A DNA stretch of 23,240 nt from Blastocladiella britannica (Eukaryota; Blastocladiomycota; Blastocladiomycetes; Blastocladiales; Blastocladiaceae): NCBI GenBank assembly GCA_025349905.2, contig MU624801.1, positions 1 through 23,240 of the forward strand. The letters run 5' to 3'. Below are positions 13,838-23,240 of the stretch, piece after piece. The stretch's first letter is position 1. Every line of letters begins with the position of its first letter. Below the pieces are notes generated by a model. That model was not told where the DNA came from and did no database searches. It worked only from the letters and a program-made list of their open reading frames with translations. Both the position numbers and the translations under genes were made by a program.

Positions 13838-15658
13838 ATGAAGTCGCGTCCACGCGTCGCTGCAAGCAGTTCGGCAACAAGGACGGAAGGCAGCAGACCT
13901 CCCTCGCTCTGGGACAAGCACACAACACCCCTGCCATCGTCAAACGCGTCTCTCTCGGTCCGCACCGCACTTCCGACCGCATCATCTGCCACCGCCGTCG
14001 CAGAAGGAGATCACACTCCCGTGCCGCCGCAACGCCGGAAGAGCACTCGCAGACAACCTTTGAACTTACCCGCTCTCTCTGACGTCCCCCCACCGGTCGC
14101 GCCAGATCCGCTCAAGCCCCTCCCACCGCAGCGCGAGTACGCCCTGTCGCGACTCAAGTCGTCCTGGGAGTCGCTGATTGAGCGCTACAGTGCCACCGAG
14201 TTTGTCGACGACGACGAAATCGACCTCAACGATCTAACTATTGTCGAACCGCGCGGATTTCTGGAGCAGAAGGGCGGCCAACAATGCGGGTTCTACTTTG
14301 GCAACTTGACGCGTTATCTCGCCGGAAATGCGGCTACTGCCGCGGCCGACTCTGGTAACGAGAGCGACGATGGAATTGACGACGCGTCCGGCAGCGATGG
14401 CGATGATGATGATGGCAACACGGAGGACGGCGACGACGACGACGACGAGGACGACATTCTGATTCAACTGTTCCATATCCATGCCACCGAGCTCAGGCGC
14501 GCGGCGGGACCGGTACCTCTGCAGCCGCTCATGGAACCGGCGCGCGCTACACCAAAGAGTCGGCGGATCGTCGAGCGCGTCGCCTGCCTGCCAATCACGA
14601 TCGACGACGACGACGACGTTGAGGACGAGCTGATCGGGCCGGTCACGCCTGGCGCTGCCACCCCGAGGCGACCCGCCGCCACTCCCAGGACCGATGGGCC
14701 GCCCATTGTGACTCCGCGTATGTCGATTGTTGCGAGCCAGACGCCATCCGCGTCCCGCAAGGCCGCTCCCATTCCACTTGGTGACGCATTGGACACGCCC
14801 GTCCATCGCCCGCGGGCCTCGCGCCGGAAGGCATCGCCTGTCGACAGCGCGGTCACATTTACTTCTATTGACGCGACAGCCGTTGGCCCTGCGACGGCCC
14901 CTCGCCCAACAGAACCGCCGGCATCGGCTGCAACCGCAACCGAACGGCGGCTACGCTCCCGCACCTCTGCCCGATCCTCCAGCAGCATCTCGCCATCGGC
15001 CGCACCACTGCCCCCACCAGTACCGCCACCACCATCTGTACCAGTACCACCACCAGCGGCAAAGCCGGTCGTCGTCCGCCGCTCATCAACGCGAACCTCG
15101 CCGCCCACCGTGCCCGTCGAGCGAAAGACGCGTGCTCAACAGGCTGACGGCTCTCCTCGGATGAACGCCGACAAGTCGACCCTTGCCAAGAAGCGCACCG
15201 GCAAGGCAGATACAGCCAAGAAGACCGCCGGCAAGACGAGGCCTCCCACGATCAGCGCCGACAAGAAGCGTGTCGACAAGTCCGACCCTCCCACGAAAAA
15301 CACGGACAAGACGAGTACTAGCAAAAAGAGCGCCGACAAGACGAAGAACCCCCGCTCGGCGCCCGACACCGCCTCCCCAACGCCCGGTAGACCAACGAGG
15401 TCGCCGCGAACATCGATCAGCGTCACCTTGCCGTCCACTCCTGCTCCGAAGACGGTGCCACCCGCGGCGTCCCCTGCTGCGTCCACTCGGACGCGATCAC
15501 GGAGTTCCGGCGAGTCGCCAGAAACGGCCAAGGGTATCGCCAAGCAGAAGCGTGCGTCGCGTCACCGGGACGAGGACTACGAGGAGCCCACAAAGCGCCG
15601 GCGATTGCGATCGTCCCCTGCGTTAACTGCATCAGCATCAGCAACCAAACGGAAATAA
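13838..15658 (+). CDS. Scm3/HJURP-like protein (candidate CENP-A chaperone)
   Basis: A single-exon gene of 606 aa. Residues about 101-143 (YALSRLKSSWESLIERYS, then DDDEIDLNDLTIVEPRGFL) follow the pattern of the fungal Scm3 domain: helix with W..I..KY, acidic DL/IDL, then a hydrophobic strand and a G. Scm3 and HJURP deliver the centromeric histone H3 variant CENP-A. An acidic run comes next (about 190-206, mostly Asp), as is common in histone chaperones. The rest is disordered: Pro-rich runs, many Thr-Pro sites, then a Lys-rich tail of DK/KK units (15165-15355) and a basic end. Starts at 13769 or 13775 would add 21-23 residues. The family assignment rests on one short region and could be wrong. 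The gene converges on the ABCD transporter gene with 13 bases between stop codons. Confidence 0.6.
   Translation: MKSRPRVAASSSATRTEGSRPPSLWDKHTTPLPSSNASLSVRTALPTASSATAVAEGDHTPVPPQRRKSTRRQPLNLPALSDVPPPVAPDPLKPLPPQREYALSRLKSSWESLIERYSATEFVDDDEIDLNDLTIVEPRGFLEQKGGQQCGFYFGNLTRYLAGNAATAAADSGNESDDGIDDASGSDGDDDDGNTEDGDDDDDEDDILIQLFHIHATELRRAAGPVPLQPLMEPARATPKSRRIVERVACLPITIDDDDDVEDELIGPVTPGAATPRRPAATPRTDGPPIVTPRMSIVASQTPSASRKAAPIPLGDALDTPVHRPRASRRKASPVDSAVTFTSIDATAVGPATAPRPTEPPASAATATERRLRSRTSARSSSSISPSAAPLPPPVPPPPSVPVPPPAAKPVVVRRSSTRTSPPTVPVERKTRAQQADGSPRMNADKSTLAKKRTGKADTAKKTAGKTRPPTISADKKRVDKSDPPTKNTDKTSTSKKSADKTKNPRSAPDTASPTPGRPTRSPRTSISVTLPSTPAPKTVPPAASPAASTRTRSRSSGESPETAKGIAKQKRASRHRDEDYEEPTKRRRLRSSPALTASASATKRK
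15165..15355 (+). repeat. Degenerate lysine-rich coding repeats
   Basis: Within the Scm3-like gene this stretch encodes irregular units built on ADK, TDK, VDK and KK, such as NADKSTLAKKRTGKADTAKK and SADKTK. The composition resembles linker-histone tails and probably gives unspecific DNA or nucleosome affinity. Confidence 0.6.
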
Positions 15659-15665
15659 AAATAAA
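15654..15665 (+). terminator. Two overlapping poly(A) signals at the Scm3-like stop codon
   Basis: AATAAA occurs at 15654-15659, overlapping the TAA stop (15656-15658), and again at 15660-15665. The stop codon of the convergent ABCD gene lies at 15672-15674, so cleavage of this transcript must fall within the ABCD coding region. Confidence 0.6.
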
Positions 15666-15671
15666 ATGCAT

Positions 15672-18374
15672 TTACTCGTGCACCCGCTCCTCCATAACGC
15701 GTCGCAGCTCGTCCAACCGAGCCTTGAGCTTGGTCTCCTCCTGCAGCATCACCTCCAGGTGCATCTTCTCCTCTTGCAGTGCGAGTCGCCGCTCGGCGTC
15801 CAGTGGTCCAAACACATACCCACCCATCCCGTCGAACTGCAGGATCATGTTGTGGTACTTCCAGAGTGATGGGCGGTGGGCCACCGTGAGCATCGTGATC
15901 CCGAGCACCGCGGCGTGCGTGTACATGATGCGCTATTAAAAATTATAACGAGTGTGAGTTCATCCTCTTCATATTACTGCGAAGTAAAAGTACCTCAATG
16001 TCCATCGACACGGCCGATGTGCACTCGTCCAGAATCGCGAAATGGGGCCGGTGGTAAAACAGACGGCTCATGGCCACGCGCTGCTTGTCGCCTCCGGCCA
16101 GGCTCGACGACCAGTCCTTGACGGCATCCCACCCGCCCTCGCGATCCGCCAGGTTCTCCAGCTGGACCACCTCAAAGATGGCCTGCAGATCGGCATCCGT
16201 GACACCGCGAGCGCGCATGTCAGCGACCGTGTGCGGGTAAATGACTTGGTCACGGAGCGTTCCCGTGCACAGGTACGGGCGCTGGGGGATGTAGAAAATG
16301 TCGGATGTCCTGGTTTTTTTCGATTACAAGTGATTGTCAGAATCCGATGTGGGCATGGAAAGCATTAATGACATACTTGGGTTTGTAGACGACGCCGCCG
16401 TAATTTGGCCAGAGTCCACCCAAAATGCGGAACAAGGAGGACTGGCGACAAATGATGAATCAGTCAGGGCAAATATAAAAGAAATACCACAATACATACC
16501 TTGCCACATCCGTTGGGCCCAATAATAATGGTTGCGTTTCCGGGCTTGACATGGAACGACATCTTCTCGACCAGAACGTCACCATTAGGGGACACGATCG
16601 GAACCTCGTGGAACTCGATCCACTTGGCCTCGTGCACCTCACCGCGCGACGCAAGCAGCGTTGTCTTGTCCATGGCAGCAGGCGCCACCTTGACCGCGGC
16701 CCGGGAACCCTCGCTGCCGCCAACCGAGTCGGGAAGCGGGAGGAGCGAGCGCTTGGACACCTCTGCGGTCGACGAACCCACCGTCTGCTTGACGTACTTG
16801 CCCGCCATGACGTCGTCCAATGTTTCGAGAAGCTCAATCACACGTGCCGTGTACCCCGAGAGCTCCGACAGCTGTCCGTAAGCAAACATGACGCGACCAA
16901 ACGCATCTGACGACGACATGAGCAGGCGGCGGTTGGTGATAAAGTCCTCGGTGCGCGAGCCCATGGTGCCGTTTGCCGGCGCGCTTGCCGTCTCGGGATC
17001 GGCCATGGTGGCGACAAGGCGTGGGCGACGGCGGTTGGCGCCGGGCATAAAGACTGGCCCGGCACAAATAACGAGGCCACAGGCACCCCAAAAGTACTTG
17101 ATGACCCAATCTAAGCATTTGTTTGGTTGTCAGTATTGTGGCCAATCATCTTTGGCAAAAATAACATTACCCTCAATCATGTTGAACCAAACGCGAGTCT
17201 TGAACAGCTTGTTGACATGGCGGATCAGGCGCATGTACGCGTCCTCGATGATGGTGCGTTCGCGCAGCTCACCACCGTAAAATGCAACCTGCAAATACGA
17301 ATGGTATTATGAGTAAGCGAAAAATGTCAAGTCAAAAATAAAAAGGAGTACCTCTTCAGCATTCTCAAGCAATCGCGAGTGGCGGAACCGGAGCTCGCCC
17401 TCCAAGCGACCTTCTTCGGCGATAAGTCGGCCAAACGAAGGGGTCACGAGGCGCAGAATCTGAGCCGAAATGTGAATCACCAGCGAGCCGGCAAGCAGGA
17501 CATTGCCGCCAACGGATTGCGCAAGCTGGTAGTTGTAGAGCACGATATCCAGGATCGGCTTGGCCAGGTTGGAATACCTAAATTTTGGAATAACAATGAT
17601 GGGTGAGTTTATGTGACCTACATATGCGACGTGGTAGCACATACAACTCAGCCAAGGAATGGCAGAATTTCGGAATGTCAACCGTGATCAACTGGCTGGG
17701 ACTTGGGATACGGTCGTCCAGGTTGGTGACGCGGTAGAAGGTGGCGGTGGTCAGGTACTGCTGCGTGACGTGGTCATTCAGGCGCGTGCGGAAGGCCAGC
17801 GCGAGCTTGGCCTGCAAGTACGAGAGCATCGAGTTGGTGTAGGTGGCGGGCAGGGCAACGGCCATCCACAGAAGCAGACCCTTGATGAAGGCGCGGCCCT
17901 TCCCTTGCACCAGTGCGCTCACAATGCGACCGTCCAGCGCGGCCACGTACACGGACAGGATCGTCCGCATCACCAGGAACGTCGAGTGCAGGATCAGCAG
18001 AATAAACTCCTTTGACCGCAACGACGGAATGCAAATGCGCAGCAGTCGGCGCAGGCGCTCAAAGAACACCTTGTCGACCTATACAATATCATACAATGCC
18101 GTGATGAGTATTTGCTCTCTGATATTTGGAAATGGAGGATTTTTTCACGCACGTCGTGCTTGCGACGACGCGCTGCGGGTGCGGCGGTCTCTGTCGATTT
18201 TGCACCATTGGCACCACCGCGTCGGGCGGAAATGATACTGCGCAGCTGCGACGCAATGGCGACAAAGACGGCGGCGGCAATAGCGCGCTGGATCGGGTTT
18301 TTCGTGGCCGTTTTGATCATGGTCACCGCCAGCTGCTGCAGGCCGGGCGGGCGGCCGTCAGCAATGCCCGTCAT
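15672..18374 (-). CDS. ABCD: Peroxisomal ABC half transporter, subfamily D
   Basis: The coding sequence is complement(15672..15932,15994..16309,16377..16441,16500..17110,17171..17288,17352..17577,17645..18078,18153..18374), 750 aa; human ABCD1 has 745. These half transporters dimerise in the peroxisome membrane and import very-long-chain fatty acids or their CoA esters for beta-oxidation. The membrane half contains [40 protein letters not shown] and the EAA-like NAEEVAFYGG of the family. The nucleotide-binding half has Walker A GPNGCGKSS (Lys537), signature LAGGDKQR, Walker [11 protein letters not shown] and the His-loop [13 protein letters not shown] coiled-coil tail follows, as in ABCD1. 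The signature has Ala where the family has Ser. Seven GT-AG introns of 58-74 nt rejoin in frame. An in-frame upstream ATG at 18446 exists, but 18374 has the better A-rich leader. Confidence 0.95.
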
Positions 18375-18653
18375 TATTGTTTTTTCGTTATTTTGGCGAA
18401 GAGAAAGTGTGGGGATTTTGGGTGAGCTTAACAGAAAAGGCTTCATGATGCCATTTATGCAATCAAAAAACACAACGTGAAAAACAAAGACTTCTTTTTT
18501 TTTGTAACTGCCATCTCCTCTTGAGAGAAGAAAGAGCGCGATGCCTTCACAAGACAACGCACCCAACGGTCAGATTATTCATTTAAGGTCAGAAAAAGCG
18601 GCTGGGCCTCATCGTCGCTAGGTTACGTCCAATCCCAAAAAAAGACTTCTCGC
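18375..18653. other. 279-bp spacer between ABCD promoter and NDK 3' end
   Basis: This is the largest gap in the window. It must hold the ABCD promoter and leader and the 3' end of the NDK transcript, which runs toward it. It contains A- and T-rich runs (18490s and 18630s). I see no tRNA fold, conserved reading frame or clear factor site in it. Confidence 0.6.
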
Positions 18654-19614
18654 TCAGTTGGCTGAGTTGATCCATTCGTCGTTGGCCTGCTTCCTGGTTG
18701 CTCAATACCATATGCATGGGTTAGTCGGGGATTTTGATTGCATTTGTAAGTTAAGAGAATCGCACCAGTTGTAAACTTCCCCGGGGGTGAACCACAGGCC
18801 AATCTCAACGGTGGCAGACTCGTGCGAGTCCGAGCCGTGGATAATGTTGCGGCCGATCGACGTGCAAAAATCGGCGCGGATTGCTAAATAACAGCAAGCA
18901 TCGTTTGATCCAAAATCAAAAACTCAAAATATGGTAACGTACTGCCAGGCGTGGCATCCAAGGGGTTGGTGGCGCCAATCAGGCTGCGACCCTGGCGGAT
19001 CACATCCGTTCCCTGCCACACCATCGCAACCACCGGGGCCTTGCCACCCGTCATGTAATCGACGAGTCCCTTGAAAAAGGGGCGGGCGCGAAGGTCGCCG
19101 TAGTGCTCCTCGGCAAGCGCCTTGGAAGGCACAATGACCTTCATGGCAACAAGCTTGTATCCGCGCTTCTCGAAACGAGCAATGATCTCGCCAACAAGGC
19201 CACGCTGCACGCCATCCGGCTTGACTGCGATAAAGGTGCGCTCCGTGACAGTGCCCTTGACACCGGCCACAGGGGCCGGGGTGGCGGCCGCGGCAAGATC
19301 CACCGGCGCTATCAAATGATCCTTACCTGTTCAGTCACAAATTGGTAGAGGTGGTATAAATATGATCGTACAAGTGGAAGCATGGTGGTACATGGCCCAA
19401 GAGAGTCCACCCACGGTCAGAGCACCCGTGGCGAGCGCACGGCCCGTCGTGAAACGAGCCGCAGGAGCAGATTCGGTCACGATGGTGCGAGCGACCGAGC
19501 GAGTTGCTGCGATCAAGCGACAATCAGTATTGTACTCGATCAGTAGACTTGACAATAAAATGGAAAAGTACCATTCAAAGCGCGACGGGTAACGAGGCGA
19601 GCGGCAGTGAACAT
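18654..19614 (-). CDS. NDK1: Nucleoside diphosphate kinase, mitochondrial type
   Basis: The coding sequence is complement(18654..18693,18766..18883,18943..19308,19372..19506,19572..19614), 233 aa, against about 150 for cytosolic forms. The enzyme passes the gamma phosphate of ATP to other NDPs through a phosphohistidine. The core has [44 protein letters not shown]-like [14 protein letters not shown] and NIIHGSDS with catalytic His197; it ends EWINSAN. The extra 80 residues start [13 protein letters not shown], a basic amphipathic presequence, followed by a hydrophobic [19 protein letters not shown] that could anchor the protein in the inner membrane. Introns are 72, 59, 63 and 65 nt. A second in-frame acceptor 18 nt upstream (exon from 19326) would add six residues; I prefer the 63-nt intron because the alternative is only 45 nt. 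Confidence 0.97.
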
Positions 19615-19810
19615 GGTGATTGCGTCGTTGGTTGGTCAGTTAATTGGCTCGCGTTGGGCAATAGCGTCGTTGTCGTGGACAAGAGAGCAACACAGATCGA
19701 AACTGCGGCCCAAGATTTTTCAAAATGTCATGTGAAAATGCACGTGAACAAAATCCTCTTTTTCCCACTTGCTGCTCTTTCATGCAATTTAAAGGGCGTA
19801 CATAAAGAAA
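19615..19810. promoter_or_regulatory. Divergent promoter region of NDK and DZIP1
   Basis: These 196 bases contain CACGTG at 19741-19746. A CCAAT box in the NDK direction (ATTGG on plus at 19643-19647) lies about 30 bases before the NDK ATG. A direct repeat of the 9-mer GCGTCGTTG occurs at 19622-19630 and 19664-19672, 42 bases apart. CCAAT is the site of the HAP/NF-Y complex, which controls respiratory genes in fungi. I did not find a convincing RFX X-box for the ciliary gene DZIP1. Confidence 0.4.
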
Positions 19811-22800
19811 ATGAACCGCATGCAATCACCATTACTATATGAGCACCGAATGCATGCACCTGCTTCGCCACCACCCACGCAGCAGCACCGCCAGACCGGC
19901 CACTCGCCATTTGCATTTCGACGACGCCGTGACCGCCTAAATTGGCGCCTCTTATCCTCCGTGTCGGTTCCCGCGATCCTCTCCTCTACCGACACGGCCA
20001 CGTTGCAGGAGGTGATGGACACTGTTACTTTTTCGGCGGTGGACGCGGATCCCGATATTACCGTGGCCGATTTGATCAAGGTTGTCCAGCTTGCGCAGCT
20101 GATTATCGAATACTTGTTGCATTGCCAGACAGTGCTTGAAGAGGGCGAGCAAGACGCATTGCATGGCATGGACGAAATACTGGAAAAGGTGAACAAACTG
20201 GAGGGCGACCGCGATCGCGATCTTATGGAATTGCATGCAACCCGAAAAGAGTGCAAGACCCTTAAAAAGACCGTGTTCGCGTACCAGGTCATGTTCAAGG
20301 TTCCCGGTGCAAACTCGGGCCGCACCATGCAGCTTGGTATCCCTGGTGGCCTTGGCGCAATAGAAACACAGGTCTTTAGCTTTTTTTGTGTTGTGTGTGC
20401 AAAAGAGCAACAACTCAGTTAAAATATATGTGCAGGGATGCCCGTACTGCCCCAAAGTATTCACCTCTATGCCTTACCTTGACTCGCACTTGATGCGCCG
20501 CCACCCTTCCCTCCCGAATCCGCTCCGTGCTGAAAAGCAGGATCCACCGGAACCAGAGCGCACGCACGACGACGACGCCCCCGTACCGGGGGTCTCAAGC
20601 CCAACACAGCCACTGGAGGACCATATCAAGCTGCTGACGGATCGGCTGACCCAAACAGAGTCTGCGATCCGTGCCGACCTGACAGCGCAGCTCGAGCAGG
20701 CCTTGCGTGACCGCGATTCGGAGGTCAACCAAGCGCGCGGCGACATGGAACTGGAAGTGGCAGCCCTCCGCCAGGCAGTCATGTCCGAGCTTGACGAAGA
20801 GCGCCGCGCCCTTGCAGCGGAGCGTGACGCCGTCGAGCGATTGCGAGAAGAGGTTGCCCGCGAGAAGACCGCCATGAGCGGTATGGTTCGCCGTGGGAGC
20901 ATGGGCGCATCTGCACTTGGCCATTTGGAGAGCGACGTCGAGGACAATCACGCCCCTAAAGAAGATTCCGACTCCGAAGTCGCCGACCACGATTTTTCAA
21001 ACGACGCGCCCGCACCCGCTCCACAAGTTAATGTGGCCCAAGCTCCTCCACCGCTTGACGTCGCTGACCTATTGGGGCAACTCGAGCTTCGACACGCAGA
21101 GCAGCTGCGGCAAATTCAGGCCCAAGTCGCTGGCGAAATCGCCAATGTTCAAGCCGCGGTCGCCGAGTCACAGGATGCAAGTCGCCGCGTGGGCGCTGAG
21201 GTGTCGGCCTCGGTGACGGATCGCCTCGAAAAGCTTCAGCTGCTTTTGATGAACCGCGGGTCCACAAACAGTCGCTCACCGGCGCCTGGTTTGAGCAAAG
21301 CAACATCCGTATCAGCTCAACACCTTTACCAGCAAGAGACCTTTGACCGCCCTGCTCCCGTTTCTCGCGAGATGCCCGTCTCTCGCAGCTACCCTCCAAC
21401 CGATTTCGAGGAAGACGAGGAGTGCGAGTGTGCGTTTTCCATTTTTTTTTTTTTCATTTTTCATTTCGAGACCAAGCATAAATCTCACATTCAAACATAA
21501 AAGATATTGCCCCACCACCAATCGAAAGGCCACCCGACACGCCAAAGCGATCCAAGCAACCAAAGACATCTCGCGCAGCACCCCCACCGCCCATTGTCAC
21601 TTCGAATCGCGATCTGACTGCGAACGATGTGGATTACGACGATAACAGCATGGCGGACTCTGACTGGCCCGTCATCTCGCGCCACTTGCGGACACACAAA
21701 CATACCTCGCTGGCATACGCGCCGTGGGTCAAGTCTGCATTCCAGCACCTGCCCGCGCTTGTCATCCAGATGCGCGAAACGGTCAAGGCCGATCTCCGCC
21801 GAGCGCTCGCAGCACATGAAGTGACCCCCGAGGTTCTCCAAGACGAAGCACGATTGTCCGAGTTGGTCGAGCGCTTTGAATCAGAAAAAGACGCGTTAAA
21901 TGCGCGCGACGGCTCGTTTGCTCCGTGTTACGACTGCGTCTGGGACGAGGTCGATGAGATCGTCGCCGCGCAATTCCGAGTCCACCGACGCCCCACCCGG
22001 TCACCAACGAAGACGGGCCGATTTGCACCAGGTTCGGCCAGCGCCAACGCCGCCGCAGCAAATTCAAACCCTAACGCTGGCTGGCGGCGCGCGGGCGGTA
22101 TCGGTGGGTCGCCCATGTCACCAGGACGAAGCCCGAGCGGCATCCGCTCAGTGCTCCGCAGCGGATCGGTTGGTAACAATAGTTCTGGTATGACACCAGG
22201 CGGCTCATACCGACCAATCAAGTGGCCCCGAGGAGGCGATGATGACGATTCCGACGATTCCGACGGAGATAGCGATGCGGACTCGCCAAGGACGCCAGCG
22301 GCCATGGCCGCTGCCCGTGGAATGGCCAAAATGGCACGCTCAGCAATCCGCGGCGCGTTCGGGCCCGTGGGACCCAGCGCCAGCGCCAGCGCACGGACGC
22401 CGACCAAGGCACGCGGACTCAACACATCGATTGGCGGGAGTCCATTTGGCGGGAGTTTCCATGCCGGGTCGGCATCACCAGGGGGATATGGTGCTGCTGC
22501 TGCTGCTGCACGCCAGCATGTTCGCCCTTCTCACTCATCGCCGTTGAAGCGGTCGCACATGTTTGGTGCTCCCGTCACCGAGTCTCCAATCTCGGAGGCG
22601 AGCGAGCATAGCTTGTCGGACTCTCCTCGGTCCCTTCCAGCAGCACGAGCAATTGCGCCGCCATCCCACACAGCAAGCCCGTCAGTCCGGAATCGTTCGG
22701 TTGGCTTCAAAGACGATGGTCCGGCAGAAACTCATGCACCAGGGCCAGAGACCAACGGCAAATCAAGCAGCCAACAGCTCGGACGGGCCTCGTCATCGGA

Positions 22801-23230
22801 CGGAGCACGCGGAAGCAAGGACGCGCTGGCGCGCAGTTCAGGTTCGCGAATGATCCACGAGAAGTTGGGTGGTTTTGTGGATGTATCGGCCGACGAGGGC
22901 GAGAGCGAGGTGAGTGGGATTGCGACTCAGCATCAAGAACCGGCGTATGTGGCGGCGCCGTCCACGGCAAGGCCAAACAGCGCGTTCCAACCAAAACGCA
23001 TGCCAGAGGCACAGGAACCAGGAAACTCGACGGCCGACACGTCTGGGATCGGTGAGTTGTTGCAGGCGTTGGATGGGGATGCGCCAGGCGATGATGCTCG
23101 CGATCCGGTCGCCGGTGACGCAAGAGCAGCGGCAGTGGCGGCGCCAGCCATGCCCGCAGCCAAGGTGATCGCGACCGCTGCAGCAGCCGCCGGACCCAAT
23201 TTCAGCGAGTGGGACATGGAGTCAATGTGA
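19811..23230 (+). CDS. DZIP1: DZIP1-family ciliary zinc-finger protein
   Basis: The coding sequence is join(19811..20371,20436..21429,21504..23230), 1093 aa; human DZIP1 has 867. DZIP1 (iguana) sits at the basal body and transition zone and is needed to build cilia. The N-terminal domain shows RRRRDRLNWRLLSSVSV, LIKVVQLAQLIIEYLLHCQ and a coiled coil. One C2H2 finger follows directly after the first intron (CPYC at residue 189, CX2CX12HX4H), exactly as in DZIP1. A second coiled coil spans about residues 235-345. A conserved-looking domain is encoded at 21660-21990. The last 400 residues are disordered Ser/Gly/Pro/Ala. Introns are 64 nt (GTCTTT) and 74 nt (GTGCGT). The stop is followed by only 10 bases, and the last 95 bases of the window are repeated inverted at its left end. 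Confidence 0.92.
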
Positions 23231-23240
23231 TAATTTGCTT
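23146..23240 (+). repeat. Right arm of 95-bp terminal inverted repeat
   Basis: The last 95 bases are the exact reverse complement of positions 1-95. They cover the last 27 codons and stop of DZIP1 plus 10 bases. The copy here joins smoothly to the long DZIP1 reading frame, so this is the native location. Confidence 0.97.

Noticed and set aside
14464..15108. 214-codon minus-strand frame opposite the Scm3-like gene
   Set aside because: Gly/Ala/Val-rich composition typical of a shadow frame; no recognisable motif.
18590..18650. Possible tRNA-like T-arm sequence near 18620
   Set aside because: No matching acceptor or anticodon arms could be folded around it.

Overview
The window is nuclear DNA of a eukaryote, most likely a zoosporic (flagellated), early-diverging fungus. 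The gene set is fungal in style: a Cox12-like subunit VIb, an Scm3-like protein and a peroxisomal ABCD half transporter. Coding DNA is GC-rich, introns are short (55-118 nt) and AT-rich, and intergenic gaps are very small. A DZIP1 orthologue, a ciliary basal-body protein absent from non-flagellated fungi, points to a chytrid- or Blastocladiomycota-like organism. The exact taxon cannot be read from the sequence.

Eleven protein genes fill the window, and I rebuilt their exon structures by hand. From left to right they are: SSU72 (+, 176-838, no intron); AP-3 sigma (-, 863-1649, 2 exons); an FAM86/EEF2KMT-type methyltransferase (+, 1703-3035, 6 exons); COX12/COX6B (-, 3175-3778, 5 exons); SMC3 (-, 3921-8047, 5 exons); ORC2 (+, 8091-10016, no intron); a large Pro/Ser-rich protein with a degenerate kinase-like C-terminus (-, 10059-13666, 3 exons); an Scm3/HJURP-like protein (+, 13838-15658, no intron); a peroxisomal ABCD transporter (-, 15672-18374, 8 exons); a mitochondrial-type nucleoside diphosphate kinase (-, 18654-19614, 5 exons); and DZIP1 (+, 19811-23230, 3 exons).

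The genes do not form a pathway or cluster. They are housekeeping genes for transcription, vesicle traffic, translation-factor methylation, respiration, cohesion, replication licensing, centromere function, fatty-acid import, nucleotide metabolism and cilia. Packing is extreme. Divergent start codons lie 53 bp apart (AP-3 sigma/EEF2KMT) and 43 bp apart (SMC3/ORC2). Convergent stop codons lie 24, 42 and 13 bp apart. Neighbouring transcripts must therefore overlap or share control DNA. No stretch longer than 300 bases lacks a gene; the largest gap is 18375-18653. I saw no tRNA, rRNA, transposon or CRISPR array.

Three observations stand out. First, the two window ends are a perfect 95-bp inverted repeat carrying the last codons of DZIP1, which looks like an assembly or amplification junction or a real inverted duplication. 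Second, 28 of 29 introns have a pyrimidine at 5' splice-site position +4 instead of the usual A. Third, the CACGTG palindrome is concentrated in intergenic DNA.
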